Below, piece after piece: positions 1 to 9,240 of a DNA stretch of 64,000 nt. The DNA comes from CAJLIR01 sp964408085 (GTDB taxonomy: Bacteria > Bacillota_I > Bacilli_A > RF39 > UBA660): positions 22,133-86,132 of the forward strand of contig CAYOYB010000009.1 in NCBI GenBank assembly GCA_964408085.1, written 5' to 3'. Both the position numbers and the translations under genes were made by a program. Below the pieces are notes generated by a model. The model was not told the DNA's origin. It made no database searches and worked only from the letters and a program-made list of their open reading frames with translations. The first letter of the stretch is position 1. Every line of letters begins with the position of its first letter.

Positions 1-1225
1 CAATTGCTTCTTTACGATTATATTTAATTACAAAATTATTTTTTAATAATGGTTTAGTAATATCATCCATAATTGCTTTTTCATCTTCTGTTCTTGGATT
101 ATCGTTAGTAAATATAACAAAATCAGATTTTTCAGTAGCAATATTCCCCATTATTGGGCGTTTTGTTTTGTCACGATCACCACCACAACCAATAATTGTA
201 ATAATACGACCTTTTTTATATTCGTTAACACTACTTATAATATTTTCTACTGCATCTGGTGTATGGGCATAATCAATAACTATAACTGCGTCCTTATATC
301 TAAGTGTTTCAAAACGACCACTTGGAGCATTTAAATTTTCTGATAAATCAATTATTTGTTCAATACTATAACCCATTTTATTTAGGATAATAAGTAAATT
401 CATATAATTATAAACATTATATTTTCCAGGAATATTTAATTTAACATCATATTCTACTTTATCATATATAAATTTAAATTCGCTTGAATCAATATTTAAA
501 TTATAAGAAGTAATTCTATAATCAGAATTAATATTAGTACCATAAATAATATTATTATTTTGTTCTAAACAAAAATCCTTATAATATGGATCATCACCAT
601 TTATAATTGCAAATTTGTTATTTCTTAAATTTTCAAATAATTTAATTTTAGCTTGTTCATAATTTTCTAAACTCTCATGAAAATCTAAATGATCCTGAGT
701 TAAATTAGTAAATGAAGCGTAATCAAATTGTAAACCTAAAACACGGTCTAAAGCTAGTGCATGGCTACTTACTTCCATCGCTATAACTTCAACTTTATTT
801 TGAATACAGTAATCAAACATTTCATATAAATCAATTAAATCTGGTGTGGTATTATCTAAATCTTTAACTTTACCATCAATATAAAAACCAATCGTTCCTA
901 TATAAGCTGTTTTGACTCCTAATTTATTTAAAGCTTGATAAATTAAATAACAACTTGTTGTCTTACCATTAGTCCCTGTAATACCAATAAATTTTATTTT
1001 TGATAAATTTTCTTCATATTTTTCTTTTAAATAATTAGCTAAATAAACGCGGGTATTTTCAACTATTTTAGTTTTGACACTATACTCACCTTTTTCAGCT
1101 ATTATCTCTGTAGCACCATTTAAGATAGCCTTATCAATAAAATCGTGACCATCAATGTTTAAACCTCTAATGGCTACGAAAGTATCACCTTTTTTTACTT
1201 TACGTGAATCAACTTGAATACTCAT
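1..1225 (-). CDS. murE: UDP-N-acetylmuramoyl-tripeptide synthetase MurE (meso-DAP type), cut by window edge
   Basis: Cytoplasmic Mur ligase that adds the third amino acid to UDP-MurNAc-L-Ala-D-Glu in peptidoglycan synthesis. I translated it by hand: it starts MSIQVDSRKVKKGDTF and about 408 residues are present; the C-terminal end lies beyond base 1. The ATP loop GITGTNGKTT is near residue 90. Near the left edge the motif DNPRTEDE is seen; DNPR is the signature of enzymes using meso-diaminopimelate, whereas lysine enzymes usually have DNPA. The ATG at 1225 follows a GGGAGG ribosome site inside the end of murF, one base away, so the two genes are co-transcribed and probably translationally coupled. 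Function is confident; the amino acid choice is an inference from the motif. Confidence 0.95.
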   Translation of the reverse strand, partial: MSIQVDSRKVKKGDTFVAIRGLNIDGHDFIDKAILNGATEIIAEKGEYSVKTKIVENTRVYLANYLKEKYEENLSKIKFIGITGTNGKTTSCYLIYQALNKLGVKTAYIGTIGFYIDGKVKDLDNTTPDLIDLYEMFDYCIQNKVEVIAMEVSSHALALDRVLGLQFDYASFTNLTQDHLDFHESLENYEQAKIKLFENLRNNKFAIINGDDPYYKDFCLEQNNNIIYGTNINSDYRITSYNLNIDSSEFKFIYDKVEYDVKLNIPGKYNVYNYMNLLIILNKMGYSIEQIIDLSENLNAPSGRFETLRYKDAVIVIDYAHTPDAVENIISSVNEYKKGRIITIIGCGGDRDKTKRPIMGNIATEKSDFVIFTNDNPRTEDEKAIMDDITKPLLKNNFVIKYNRKEAI

Positions 1226-1226
1226 A

Positions 1227-2816
1227 TTATCCTCCCTCATTAAATAAATCTGGTAAATCATTTTCTAATAAAACGAAAGTTTCTTTACCTTTTAATTTTT
1301 CAATTAAAATAAATGCTTCTTTAACATCATTTAATATATATATATGCTTTTTATCATATTTTTTTAGCATAAGTCCATCATAAATAGGTTTTGTTTGTTG
1401 CTCGCCAACTAAGACCACTTCATCACAAACATCAGCAATATATTCACCAAATTTATGATTTAATTCATACTGGCTACTACCAAGCTCAATCATACCAGGT
1501 GTAACAATAATTTTTTTACCTGGCATTAAATTTAAAACTTCTAAAGCCATTTTTGAGCCAGTTGGATTAGAATTAAATGCATCATCAATTAAATACATAT
1601 CTTTATATTTTTTAAGTTCTAATCGATGTTCAGTTGGTATTAAAGATTTAACAGCTGCTTGCATTTTAGGAATTGGAATATTTAACTCGTATCCTAAAGC
1701 TAAACCATCTAAAATATTATAAATATTGTGTCTACCTAATAATTTTGTTTCAAAATCATATAATTTATCATCATTTTTAAATTTAACTTTAAAAGTAGTT
1801 CCTGTATGTGATAACTTAATATTAGATGCCATAACATCAGCTTCATTTTCAATACCAATCCAAATAATTTTACAATCATTTTTAATTTTATAATTAACTT
1901 GTTTTACATCATCACGATTTAAAATGGCAACCCCATCGCTTGGTAGGGATTCAATAAGTTCAAATTTACCTTTAACAATGTTTGCTTCACTTTTAAATGT
2001 TTCTAGATGAGCTACCCCAATTGTCGTTATAATTCCATATTTAGGTTTAACTAAATTACAAAGTATTTTTATATCTTTAAGTTTACAAGCACCCATTTCA
2101 GCAATAAAAACATTATCAAATTTATCAAGTCCATTATTAATAGATTTCATAAGTCCATAAGGAGTATTAAAACTTTTAGGAGTTGGGTAAGAATTATATT
2201 CACTACTTAGAATTGTATTTAATATATTTTTACTACTTGTTTTTCCATAACTACCTGTAATACCAACAATTTCTAAATTTGACATATTTTTTAATTTTGT
2301 CTTAGCTTTATTTAAATAATAAAAATAAACAAATTTTTCAGCAGGAATATTTATAATATTAATTATATAAGTTATTATAAAAGATAAATAACCAAATAAA
2401 GTGATAATTAAATAATAATATAATAGATTATCTAAATTATAGTTTTTATAAATTATATATAACAAAATAATGAATAAAATAAATAATGTCACAAATAATC
2501 TTTTAACACGACTAGTTACAACAAATGGTTTCTTTTGTTGTTCTTTTTTTATTAATTTTAATTCTATATAAAAACATATCGAAAATAATAAAAATGTTAC
2601 ATATATATAATAATCTTTTAATACTAAAACTGTTAATAATATTGGAAAAAGAAATATATCATAAGTAATTAAAGTTTTAAAGGGATTTTTAAATAACCAT
2701 TTTATATATCTATTACTTACATTATAAGAATTCTGTTGTAACATATAAATAGCTTTACGATATTTTAAAATCATATATAAAATAAATGGTATTAACGAAA
2801 TTAATAAATTTTTCAT
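1227..2816 (-). CDS. murF: MurF-type Mur ligase with N-terminal membrane domain
   Basis: Likely UDP-MurNAc-tripeptide:D-Ala-D-Ala ligase, the last cytoplasmic step of the peptidoglycan stem peptide. The ATP loop GITGSYGKTSS is at about residues 185-195, followed by a Mur central domain and the MurF-like DDAFNSNPTG near residue 400. Unlike the textbook enzyme of about 450 residues, this one has some 155 leading residues with about five hydrophobic segments, so it is probably membrane-bound; similar membrane MurF-like proteins are known in Bacillota. I chose the ATG at 2816 because GGTGAG lies four bases upstream; a longer TTG start at 2828 would absorb that ribosome site. A TATAAT with upstream TG at 2833-2838 could be its -10. 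It lies directly upstream of murE. Confidence 0.88.
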   Translation of the reverse strand: MKNLLISLIPFILYMILKYRKAIYMLQQNSYNVSNRYIKWLFKNPFKTLITYDIFLFPILLTVLVLKDYYIYVTFLLFSICFYIELKLIKKEQQKKPFVVTSRVKRLFVTLFILFIILLYIIYKNYNLDNLLYYYLIITLFGYLSFIITYIINIINIPAEKFVYFYYLNKAKTKLKNMSNLEIVGITGSYGKTSSKNILNTILSSEYNSYPTPKSFNTPYGLMKSINNGLDKFDNVFIAEMGACKLKDIKILCNLVKPKYGIITTIGVAHLETFKSEANIVKGKFELIESLPSDGVAILNRDDVKQVNYKIKNDCKIIWIGIENEADVMASNIKLSHTGTTFKVKFKNDDKLYDFETKLLGRHNIYNILDGLALGYELNIPIPKMQAAVKSLIPTEHRLELKKYKDMYLIDDAFNSNPTGSKMALEVLNLMPGKKIIVTPGMIELGSSQYELNHKFGEYIADVCDEVVLVGEQQTKPIYDGLMLKKYDKKHIYILNDVKEAFILIEKLKGKETFVLLENDLPDLFNEGG

Positions 2817-2863
2817 ACTACTCACCAATATAATTATACAATAAATTTATATAAATTCATAAT

Positions 2864-2888
2864 AAAAAAGAGATTTTTATTCTCTTTT
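2864..2888 (-). terminator. Rho-independent terminator of the metallopeptidase gene
   Basis: Eight-base-pair hairpin (AAAAGAGA at 2866-2873, TCTCTTTT at 2881-2888) with a seven-base loop, followed on the minus strand by a T-rich tract. It sits a few bases after the stop of the gene ending at 2893. Confidence 0.75.
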
Positions 2889-2892
2889 ACAG

Positions 2893-5226
2893 TTATCTAC
2901 TTTTTATTAAAGTATTATTTATTTCTAACTCTACATTATCATAATTTTCTGGGTGAATCATTTTATCTTTTTCAATATATGACGCACTAAAATAACCTTT
3001 TGTTTCAGGAATATAATAATTATCCATAAAATTTTTTGAAATATAATCATAATCCTCATTATTATATTGCTTATCACTATTTATATTATATAAGAAAAAT
3101 AAAATGAGATTTAAATTTTGCTTTGTAGAAGATATATCATCTTCATGACGTATTGTACTTTCAAAAATGTTCATAACATTTTCTATATCACTATCATCAA
3201 TATCACCAAGTAAAGACAACTTTTCTCTAATTAATTTATCACTACCAGTAAAATAATAATATTTTAAAGGTCCATCACCAACTAACTCTATTAATATTTT
3301 TGTTGCTTTATCTTCCATTAGTGAAACACTATCTTTTTTAGGTAACTCCATTCCATAATATTCTTTCAGTATAATATCAGTGCAGGCATTTGTTAAAATA
3401 TTACTATTATACTCATTGGGAAAAAGTTTTACAAATTGCTCAGTCATTTCTTTTTGATAAACCTCATCATATGAAAAATTATTTCTATTGGCATACTGAC
3501 GACAATTATTTTCATTCATTACGATTTCACAATTATATAATTCATTAACACCAATTCTATAGAAAAAATCAGAATCTGCAACACCCCCTGCTTTACGACT
3601 ATCATCATCAGTTATTGTTAAATTTTTAAGATTATTATCAATAATATTTGCGTTTCTCAATATTTTTGGGACTACAAACTCATTTTTTTGTCCAATATAA
3701 TATTGCTTCAAATACTTAATATAATCATTAATAAATTCTTCATTCCATAAAATATCTTTCTTATCATCGCTAAGATTCTGATTACTATAAAAAGATTTTT
3801 TAATATTTTCCAAATCAAGAATAGCAATCATTGAGTCCATCGAAATTTCAGTCATTTTATAACTAAATCTAGCATAAAGAGTTCTGTTCTTTAATAATTT
3901 ATAATTTTCTAAATCATAATTTTTATAATGGATATTAAAATAAGGAGTGTCCAAATAACTAGAATAATTCCAACCTCCAATATTCATATATAACCATCTT
4001 ATTTCGAAGTTTTCTATCATCGAGCAGTGATATTTATTATAATATAGTTGTTTTAAAATCGAATCTATAATTATCAAATTCTGCTCAAATTGTTCTTGTG
4101 ACAAAGTTTTTGGAATATATGCGTGACTATACTTAAACAAATCAAATAATTGTTCAATATAAGCTTCCTCTAAATAAGGCTCCAATTCTCTTTTAGTAGA
4201 TTCAACATTACCTGTAAATTGATATTCAGCTAATGGTTCACTCCCAATAATCTCCATTAATATCTTTAATCGTATTGTTTCTTTAGGATATGCTTGATAA
4301 TACAAAAATTCATTTAAGTATTCATCGCTAATTGTTTCAGCACAAACCTCTCTTAAAAAGGAATATTGGTTTGGTGGTTGAAATACATGAACCCATTCGT
4401 GTAATAAGGTATCTACATATATATCTTCTTTATGGGTAATTCCAAAATCATTACTTAATTTATCAATATCCAAAGTAATTGTTCTTTGGCTTAGATTCCA
4501 GGTTCCCAAAACAGTAGTATCATCAATTTGCATTTTTTTTATTTGCAAATTAGGTAATATATCATTATATAAACTAGCTGCATATTCTTTATTTTTGTTT
4601 ATATAAGGACAAGCGAATTCTAAGAAATCATTATTTAACAAAATCTCTTTATCGCTTTCAGATATATTTTGATTATTTTTAATAAGTTCTGAAATTATTT
4701 CTGGTGTTAATTCTGGAGTATTATTCATCCACTCAGATATATGTTGTGATTTATAATTATCAAATTCCATAGAATTAGAGTTAAGTTTATCAATAACCAA
4801 TCCAATTTCTCCTACTACTGTTAACATATAAATTCCCATTATAACTAAAGCTTTAACATCATTTTTTCTTTTATTATTAACCGAATTATCATTATTTTTA
4901 GTTTGTTTTTTATCAGCAATAATAACATCTTCAAAATTATTAATAAATAAATTATAATTCTCTTTCCCATTTAAAAAATAATGTTTTAAATTAGTATCTA
5001 AATCTAAAATAACATCATAAGTAATATTATCACTTTCATAATCTTCTATTTTTTTCGTATTTTTTCCAATCTTTAATTTATTTAACTCTTTAAATATATC
5101 TTCATTTAAAGGATAAAAACGATTATTTTCATATATATAACCATATATTTTAGGATTTTCATCATTAATATTATCACTAAATACATTATAAATTCTATTA
5201 TTTGTTTTTAAATACATTATTTGCAT
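2893..5226 (-). CDS. Membrane-anchored putative zinc metallopeptidase (HEWVH) with degenerate internal duplication
   Basis: Family not recognised. The 777-residue protein has an N-terminal cytoplasmic-type region of about 120 residues, a basic stretch (NNKRKND), one membrane helix at about 125-144, and a long C-terminal region probably outside the cell. LLHEWVHVFQ at about 274-283 fits the HExxH zinc motif, and a Glu in EVCAETISDEY at about 297 is a plausible third ligand, as in gluzincins. A block near 327-352 (IGSEPLAEYQFTG) recurs near 649-674 (VGDGPLKYYYFTG), and the flanking helices also resemble each other. The second copy has no HExxH and may be a non-catalytic partner. ATG at 5226 is preferred because GGTGA lies just upstream. 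Catalysis is inferred; the substrate is unknown. Confidence 0.6.
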   Translation of the reverse strand: MQIMYLKTNNRIYNVFSDNINDENPKIYGYIYENNRFYPLNEDIFKELNKLKIGKNTKKIEDYESDNITYDVILDLDTNLKHYFLNGKENYNLFINNFEDVIIADKKQTKNNDNSVNNKRKNDVKALVIMGIYMLTVVGEIGLVIDKLNSNSMEFDNYKSQHISEWMNNTPELTPEIISELIKNNQNISESDKEILLNNDFLEFACPYINKNKEYAASLYNDILPNLQIKKMQIDDTTVLGTWNLSQRTITLDIDKLSNDFGITHKEDIYVDTLLHEWVHVFQPPNQYSFLREVCAETISDEYLNEFLYYQAYPKETIRLKILMEIIGSEPLAEYQFTGNVESTKRELEPYLEEAYIEQLFDLFKYSHAYIPKTLSQEQFEQNLIIIDSILKQLYYNKYHCSMIENFEIRWLYMNIGGWNYSSYLDTPYFNIHYKNYDLENYKLLKNRTLYARFSYKMTEISMDSMIAILDLENIKKSFYSNQNLSDDKKDILWNEEFINDYIKYLKQYYIGQKNEFVVPKILRNANIIDNNLKNLTITDDDSRKAGGVADSDFFYRIGVNELYNCEIVMNENNCRQYANRNNFSYDEVYQKEMTEQFVKLFPNEYNSNILTNACTDIILKEYYGMELPKKDSVSLMEDKATKILIELVGDGPLKYYYFTGSDKLIREKLSLLGDIDDSDIENVMNIFESTIRHEDDISSTKQNLNLILFFLYNINSDKQYNNEDYDYISKNFMDNYYIPETKGYFSASYIEKDKMIHPENYDNVELEINNTLIKSR

Positions 5227-5274
5227 GAATTTCACCATTTTTTATTTTACTACATTAAAATCTTTTTAGCAAAT

Positions 5275-5311
5275 TAATAAAAAAAATGATAACATTAAAT
5301 ATTATCATTTT
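5275..5311 (-). terminator. Terminator after the DUF6020-like membrane gene
   Basis: Hairpin AAAATGATAA (5283-5292) with TTATCATTTT (5302-5311), followed on the minus strand by TTTTTTTATT. It overlaps the stop codon of the gene ending at 5310. Confidence 0.75.
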
Positions 5312-6404
5312 ACATTTTAGCAATATCTGATGGTATATATATTGAAAATATAAAAAGAAAAATATAACTATCAATAAATATCAAAATATATCTTGTAAAA
5401 GGAAATGGTATTGATAAAAATAAACCTAATATCCAAATAATTAATATAACAAATGGCATCCATACCTTAGTCTTTTTCTTATATATCAAAATACCCAAAG
5501 ATAATAGAATCAAATATAATGGTAAAGCATTTCTCACTAAAAGTCTTCCAAATGGATTTTGTTCTAATATTAACTCATTAATTTTATTAATTATGTTTGG
5601 TTCAATATTAATATCTAAATTATCACTTAACACTACTTTATTATCATCAGTTATTATTAAGCCTGCTTTTTCATTGTTAAAGGTTTCCCAACCTGTATTA
5701 TTAAATTTCCATAATAAATTAGTATATTCAAAAAAGTTACTAATATAAATTGTTGGATATTTACAAAGGAAATGAAAATTATACAAAATTATTTTATAAT
5801 TACTAAACTCTTCTAATTTTTGTATTGGAATATTTTCGCCAAATCCTTTAGCAATCGCATCAGAATTATATTTATCATAATTATTTTTCCATTCAGATAT
5901 AGGTAAATATGTTTCTAAATAATTTTTCTCATTATTTGTAAGTATAATATTATCGTCATTAACTATGCTTGCTAACATTTGAATAGGTACTGCATATGGT
6001 ATATATTTTGGAAGTTTTTGGTTTTTTAATATATTGTACGCTAAAATATTATTTACAAAAATATTAACTGCTAAAGAAATAATTAAAAATAATATCCAAA
6101 TTTTTCTACCTTTCTTATTTATTATTATAAGTAAACAAAAGCATATTAAAGGTATTATAATTCCAAAATGTCTAAACAATGAAGAAAGACAACCAAATAA
6201 AAGTAATTTTATGTATAAAAATAATGATATTTTAGAACGACTAAGTAAATCTAATATACATAGGATGAAAATATAAAATAAAATAGAAAACAAAATATCT
6301 TTCCAAAAAAATTGTAATTGTTCAAAATAAACAATATTTAACAAGAACATTAGACATAAATATATAATAATTGCTTTTCTACTTTTTGTTATATTAGCTA
6401 ACAA
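5310..6404 (-). CDS. Polytopic membrane protein, 3' fragment of a frameshifted DUF6020-like gene
   Basis: This is the C-terminal 364 residues of a hydrophobic, multi-span protein: several membrane helices, an external loop of about 130 residues (near 150-280) and two or three closing helices. The frame stays open upstream of its TTG start into FFRNIGCPFIIRIIYTLL, which continues the protein encoded at 6473-7021 in another frame. The two parts together would make one protein of about 570 residues resembling DUF6020/GtrII-like envelope glycosyltransferases. No ribosome site precedes the TTG, so separate translation is doubtful. The pair follows asnB with overlapping ends, which suggests a role in envelope modification; that role is an inference. 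Confidence 0.55.
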   Translation of the reverse strand: MLANITKSRKAIIIYLCLMFLLNIVYFEQLQFFWKDILFSILFYIFILCILDLLSRSKISLFLYIKLLLFGCLSSLFRHFGIIIPLICFCLLIIINKKGRKIWILFLIISLAVNIFVNNILAYNILKNQKLPKYIPYAVPIQMLASIVNDDNIILTNNEKNYLETYLPISEWKNNYDKYNSDAIAKGFGENIPIQKLEEFSNYKIILYNFHFLCKYPTIYISNFFEYTNLLWKFNNTGWETFNNEKAGLIITDDNKVVLSDNLDINIEPNIINKINELILEQNPFGRLLVRNALPLYLILLSLGILIYKKKTKVWMPFVILIIWILGLFLSIPFPFTRYILIFIDSYIFLFIFSIYIPSDIAKM

Positions 6405-6472
6405 TTTTATAGAATAGTATATTGCGTAAATTAATAATAATGTATAAATTATTCTAATGATAAATGGACATC

Positions 6473-7021
6473 CTATATTTCTAAAAAAGAAACTAATAAA
6501 TAAAAACTAATTGTATGCCAGGAAGAATATATATTCCCATTATACAAATAGTAAAAATCCCAATCCATTAAACCAGGATAATTAGAAACCAACATATATG
6601 TCAAAATAATAACAGGTAAAGCCATAAAAATAATTTTATCTTTATTATTAAGAATATATGAAGATTCCTTTGGGCAATATGAAAAAAGATAATACAATAA
6701 ATAAAATAAAGAAATACTTATAATAATAGCATATAATACTTTAACAAATAAATTTATTTCAATATTATCAAATAATTCCCAAATTGGTAACATTAATAAA
6801 AATAGTATAACAAATATTAGACAAAAGATAATTTTTCTTTCTTCTAAAACTTGAAAACCTTTTTTTAAGAAAATTACTGCAAAAACAATATTTATTAAAC
6901 TAGTTATATTTATTATAAGATGGTTAAAATAAATAGAAAATAAAATGCTAACTAATATTAAAATAATGCAATAAATCTTTATAATAAAATCTTTTTTTAA
7001 ATTAAGCAAAATATCGGTCAT
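6473..7021 (-). CDS. N-terminal fragment of the frameshifted DUF6020-like membrane protein
   Basis: The 182-residue product has about six hydrophobic segments and ends with a loop reading SNYPGLMDWDFYYLY then SSWHTISFYLLVS. The YPG...D...WH pattern is typical of the first external loop of DUF6020-like membrane glycosyltransferases. Translation stops at TAG (6473-6475) just after a run of six T on the coding strand (A6 at 6483-6488). One additional T would join this frame with the downstream piece (5310-6404). The start overlaps the end of asnB by 20 bases, so the two are co-transcribed. Whether the shift is a real mutation, a phase-variable tract or a sequencing slip cannot be decided from sequence alone. 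Confidence 0.6.
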   Translation of the reverse strand: MTDILLNLKKDFIIKIYCIILILVSILFSIYFNHLIINITSLINIVFAVIFLKKGFQVLEERKIIFCLIFVILFLLMLPIWELFDNIEINLFVKVLYAIIISISLFYLLYYLFSYCPKESSYILNNKDKIIFMALPVIILTYMLVSNYPGLMDWDFYYLYNGNIYSSWHTISFYLLVSFLEI

Positions 7022-8819
7022 ACCAAACTAAGAAAATATAAATTGTCCATACTTTTCTACTATTATCATATTTACCATTCTTGTGATCATCTAATAATTT
7101 AACAATTTCACTTGTATTAAAGAATTCACTAGCAGATAAAAATCTATTTTTTATTTTATTATAGATATCATCATCTTTAATCCAATTTCTAATTGGTACT
7201 GGAAAACCTAATTTTTTCTTATTAGAAACTTTATCTTCTAATACTTCACTAGCAACGCGCCTAAAACATTTTTTTGTTGTATTTTTATCTACCTTATATT
7301 TAGTTGGTAGGTGTCTTGCATAATCAATTACAATTCTGTCCAAATATGGTACTCTAACTTCTAGAGAATTAGCCATACTCATTTTATCAGCTTTAAGTAA
7401 AATATCACCAATTAGCCAAAAATTAAAATCAATATACTGCATTTTTGTAACATCATCTTTATCTTGAACTTTTTCATAATATGGTTTAGTTATATTTTGA
7501 TAACCATTTTTATATGGTTTATAAGATAAAATTTTCTTAACTTCTTTATTGTTAAAAATAAAAGCATTACCTACATATCTATCTTCAAGTTTTTGACCAC
7601 GTCTAATTAAAAAATTAATTCCTCTTTTATGTTTAAAAAAAATAGACGCACAACTACCAATTATTTTTCTAATAAAATATGGAACTTTATAATACCATGC
7701 CCAAGTATAAGGCTCAGCATAAATATTATAGCCACCAAAAATCTCATCAGCACCTTCACCAGATAATGAAACTTTAACATTTTGACTAGCTATATTAGCA
7801 ACAAAGTATAAAGCAATACATGATGGATCAGCTAAAGGCTCGTCCATATAATACATGATATCAGAGATACTATCAAAGTATTCTTCTTTAGTTATAACTT
7901 TATTAATATTTTTTGTGTTAATTTTTTCTGATAAGTCTTTAGCATAATCTATTTCACTATAATTTTTATTTTCAAAACCAACTGTAAAAGTTTTATCAAC
8001 ATCGCTTAAAGTAGCAATCAATGATGAATCAACTCCACTTGATAAAAATGAACCAACCTCTACATCACTTAATTTATGAGCTTTAATTGAATCATCTAAG
8101 TGTTCTCTAATGCCTTTTTCCCATTCTTCTATTGTTTTTGTATTATCCTCTTCAAATTTTAATTCATAGTATTTTTTTATTTCTAATTTTTTATCTTTAT
8201 ATTTTAAATAATGACCAGGTCTTAATTTATAAACATTTTTAAAGAAAGTTTCTTCTCCTACACTATATTGAAAAGTTAAGTAACTCTCTAACATTTCTTT
8301 ATTTAATTCTTTTTTAAAGTTAGGATGCGCTAAAAAACTTTTGATTTCTGATGAAAACAAAAATTCATCATCAGTTAAATAATAGTAAAATGGTTTAATA
8401 CCATAAAAATCGCGAGCAGCAAACAATTCTTTACTATTTGTATCATAGATAACAAAAGCAAACATTCCACGTAATTTATTAAGTAAATTTTCACTATATT
8501 CTTCAAATCCATGTAATAATACTTCTGTATCAGCATTAGTTTTAAATGTATGACCCTTAGAAATTAAATCTTCTTTTAATTCCTGATAATTATAAATTTC
8601 GCCATTAAAAACAATTACTTTGGTATTATCCTCATTATAAATTGGCTGACTTCCATGATTTAAATCAATAATGCTAAGACGACGAAACCCTAAAGCAACA
8701 TCATCATCACAAAAATAACCATCAGAATCTGGTCCACGATGCTTGATTAAATCAGCCATATCTTTAACAATTTTTTTCTTATTTTTTTCTTTATCAACAA
8801 ATCCAACAAAACCACACAT
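7002..8819 (-). CDS. asnB: Asparagine synthase (glutamine-hydrolysing)
   Basis: Cytoplasmic amidotransferase of 605 residues, usual for the family. The start MCGFVGFVD places the catalytic Cys2 of the class II glutaminase domain, and RHGPDS-like and NGEIYNY motifs follow. The synthetase domain has the ATP pyrophosphatase loop SSGVDSS at 260-266 and GEGADEIFGGY further on. It forms asparagine, or amidates another carboxylate: in B. subtilis and corynebacteria AsnB-like enzymes amidate diaminopimelate in the wall, which would fit the membrane gene that overlaps its 3' end. The ATG at 8819 is preceded by GGAGGTG at a good distance. Enzyme class is certain; the true substrate is not. Confidence 0.93.
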   Translation of the reverse strand: MCGFVGFVDKEKNKKKIVKDMADLIKHRGPDSDGYFCDDDVALGFRRLSIIDLNHGSQPIYNEDNTKVIVFNGEIYNYQELKEDLISKGHTFKTNADTEVLLHGFEEYSENLLNKLRGMFAFVIYDTNSKELFAARDFYGIKPFYYYLTDDEFLFSSEIKSFLAHPNFKKELNKEMLESYLTFQYSVGEETFFKNVYKLRPGHYLKYKDKKLEIKKYYELKFEEDNTKTIEEWEKGIREHLDDSIKAHKLSDVEVGSFLSSGVDSSLIATLSDVDKTFTVGFENKNYSEIDYAKDLSEKINTKNINKVITKEEYFDSISDIMYYMDEPLADPSCIALYFVANIASQNVKVSLSGEGADEIFGGYNIYAEPYTWAWYYKVPYFIRKIIGSCASIFFKHKRGINFLIRRGQKLEDRYVGNAFIFNNKEVKKILSYKPYKNGYQNITKPYYEKVQDKDDVTKMQYIDFNFWLIGDILLKADKMSMANSLEVRVPYLDRIVIDYARHLPTKYKVDKNTTKKCFRRVASEVLEDKVSNKKKLGFPVPIRNWIKDDDIYNKIKNRFLSASEFFNTSEIVKLLDDHKNGKYDNSRKVWTIYIFLVWYDRYFA

Positions 8820-8956
8820 TTAAAACACCTCCATGTTGAGTATACATACATTTTACCACATAAACATACAAAATTCTAGGTAGAAATATATATTTATATG
8901 TAAATGGTAAACAACTAAAAATATTATGAACTATAACATAAATTTTATTTAAATTT

Positions 8957-8987
8957 GGAATATAAATATACTTTTTAGGTCAATATA
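8957..8987 (+). promoter_or_regulatory. Candidate sigma-G (forespore) promoter of sspI
   Basis: GGAATA at 8957-8962, an 18-base spacer, then CAATATA at 8981-8987. This matches the sigma-G pattern GNATA-N18-CANNNTA and lies just before the sspI ribosome site (AAGGAGAG). It differs from the housekeeping pattern seen elsewhere here. The match is by eye. Confidence 0.5.
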
Positions 8988-9005
8988 TATTTAAGGAGAG
9001 ATATT

Positions 9006-9209
9006 ATGCAAATAGATATTAGAGAAAGTATAAAAAAAAGTTTTAAAGATGCTAGTACTGATGATATAAGGGCTTCTATTGAAGAAGCAATATCAGAAAA
9101 GGATGAAATAACATTACCTGGTCTTGGCGTTTTTTTTGAAATGTTATGGAATAGTTCTGATGATACATTAAAAGCAAATATTTTAGATAAAATAAAAAAT
9201 AAGATTTAA
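9006..9209 (+). CDS. sspI: Small acid-soluble spore protein SspI family
   Basis: A 67-residue protein whose central block LPGLGVFFEMLWNSSDD closely resembles Bacillus SspI (LPGLGVLFEVIW), with the same length and position. In Bacillus this minor small acid-soluble protein is made in the forespore and stored in the spore core. The ATG at 9006 follows AAGGAGAG, and a sigma-G-like promoter lies just upstream. It is a single-gene unit transcribed away from asnB and closed by a hairpin at 9210-9240. It is direct evidence that the organism descends from, or is, an endospore former. Family assignment is strong; forespore expression is inferred. Confidence 0.88.
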   Translation: MQIDIRESIKKSFKDASTDDIRASIEEAISEKDEITLPGLGVFFEMLWNSSDDTLKANILDKIKNKI

Positions 9210-9240
9210 AAAAGGCTAGATACTCTGTACCTAGTCTTTT
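9210..9240. terminator. Bidirectional terminator between sspI and the histidine kinase gene
   Basis: Ten-base-pair stem AAAAGGCTAG (9210-9219) with CTAGTCTTTT (9231-9240), containing one G-T pair. It has a T-run after it on the plus strand and an A-run before it, so it can end both converging transcripts. Confidence 0.8.

Noticed and set aside
1227..2816. MurT (lipid II amidation) rather than MurF
   Set aside because: There is no GatD gene beside it and the DDAFNSNPTG motif is MurF-like.
8820..8956. T-box or other riboswitch upstream of asnB
   Set aside because: There is no T-box core sequence or long structured leader; the gap is short and AT-rich.
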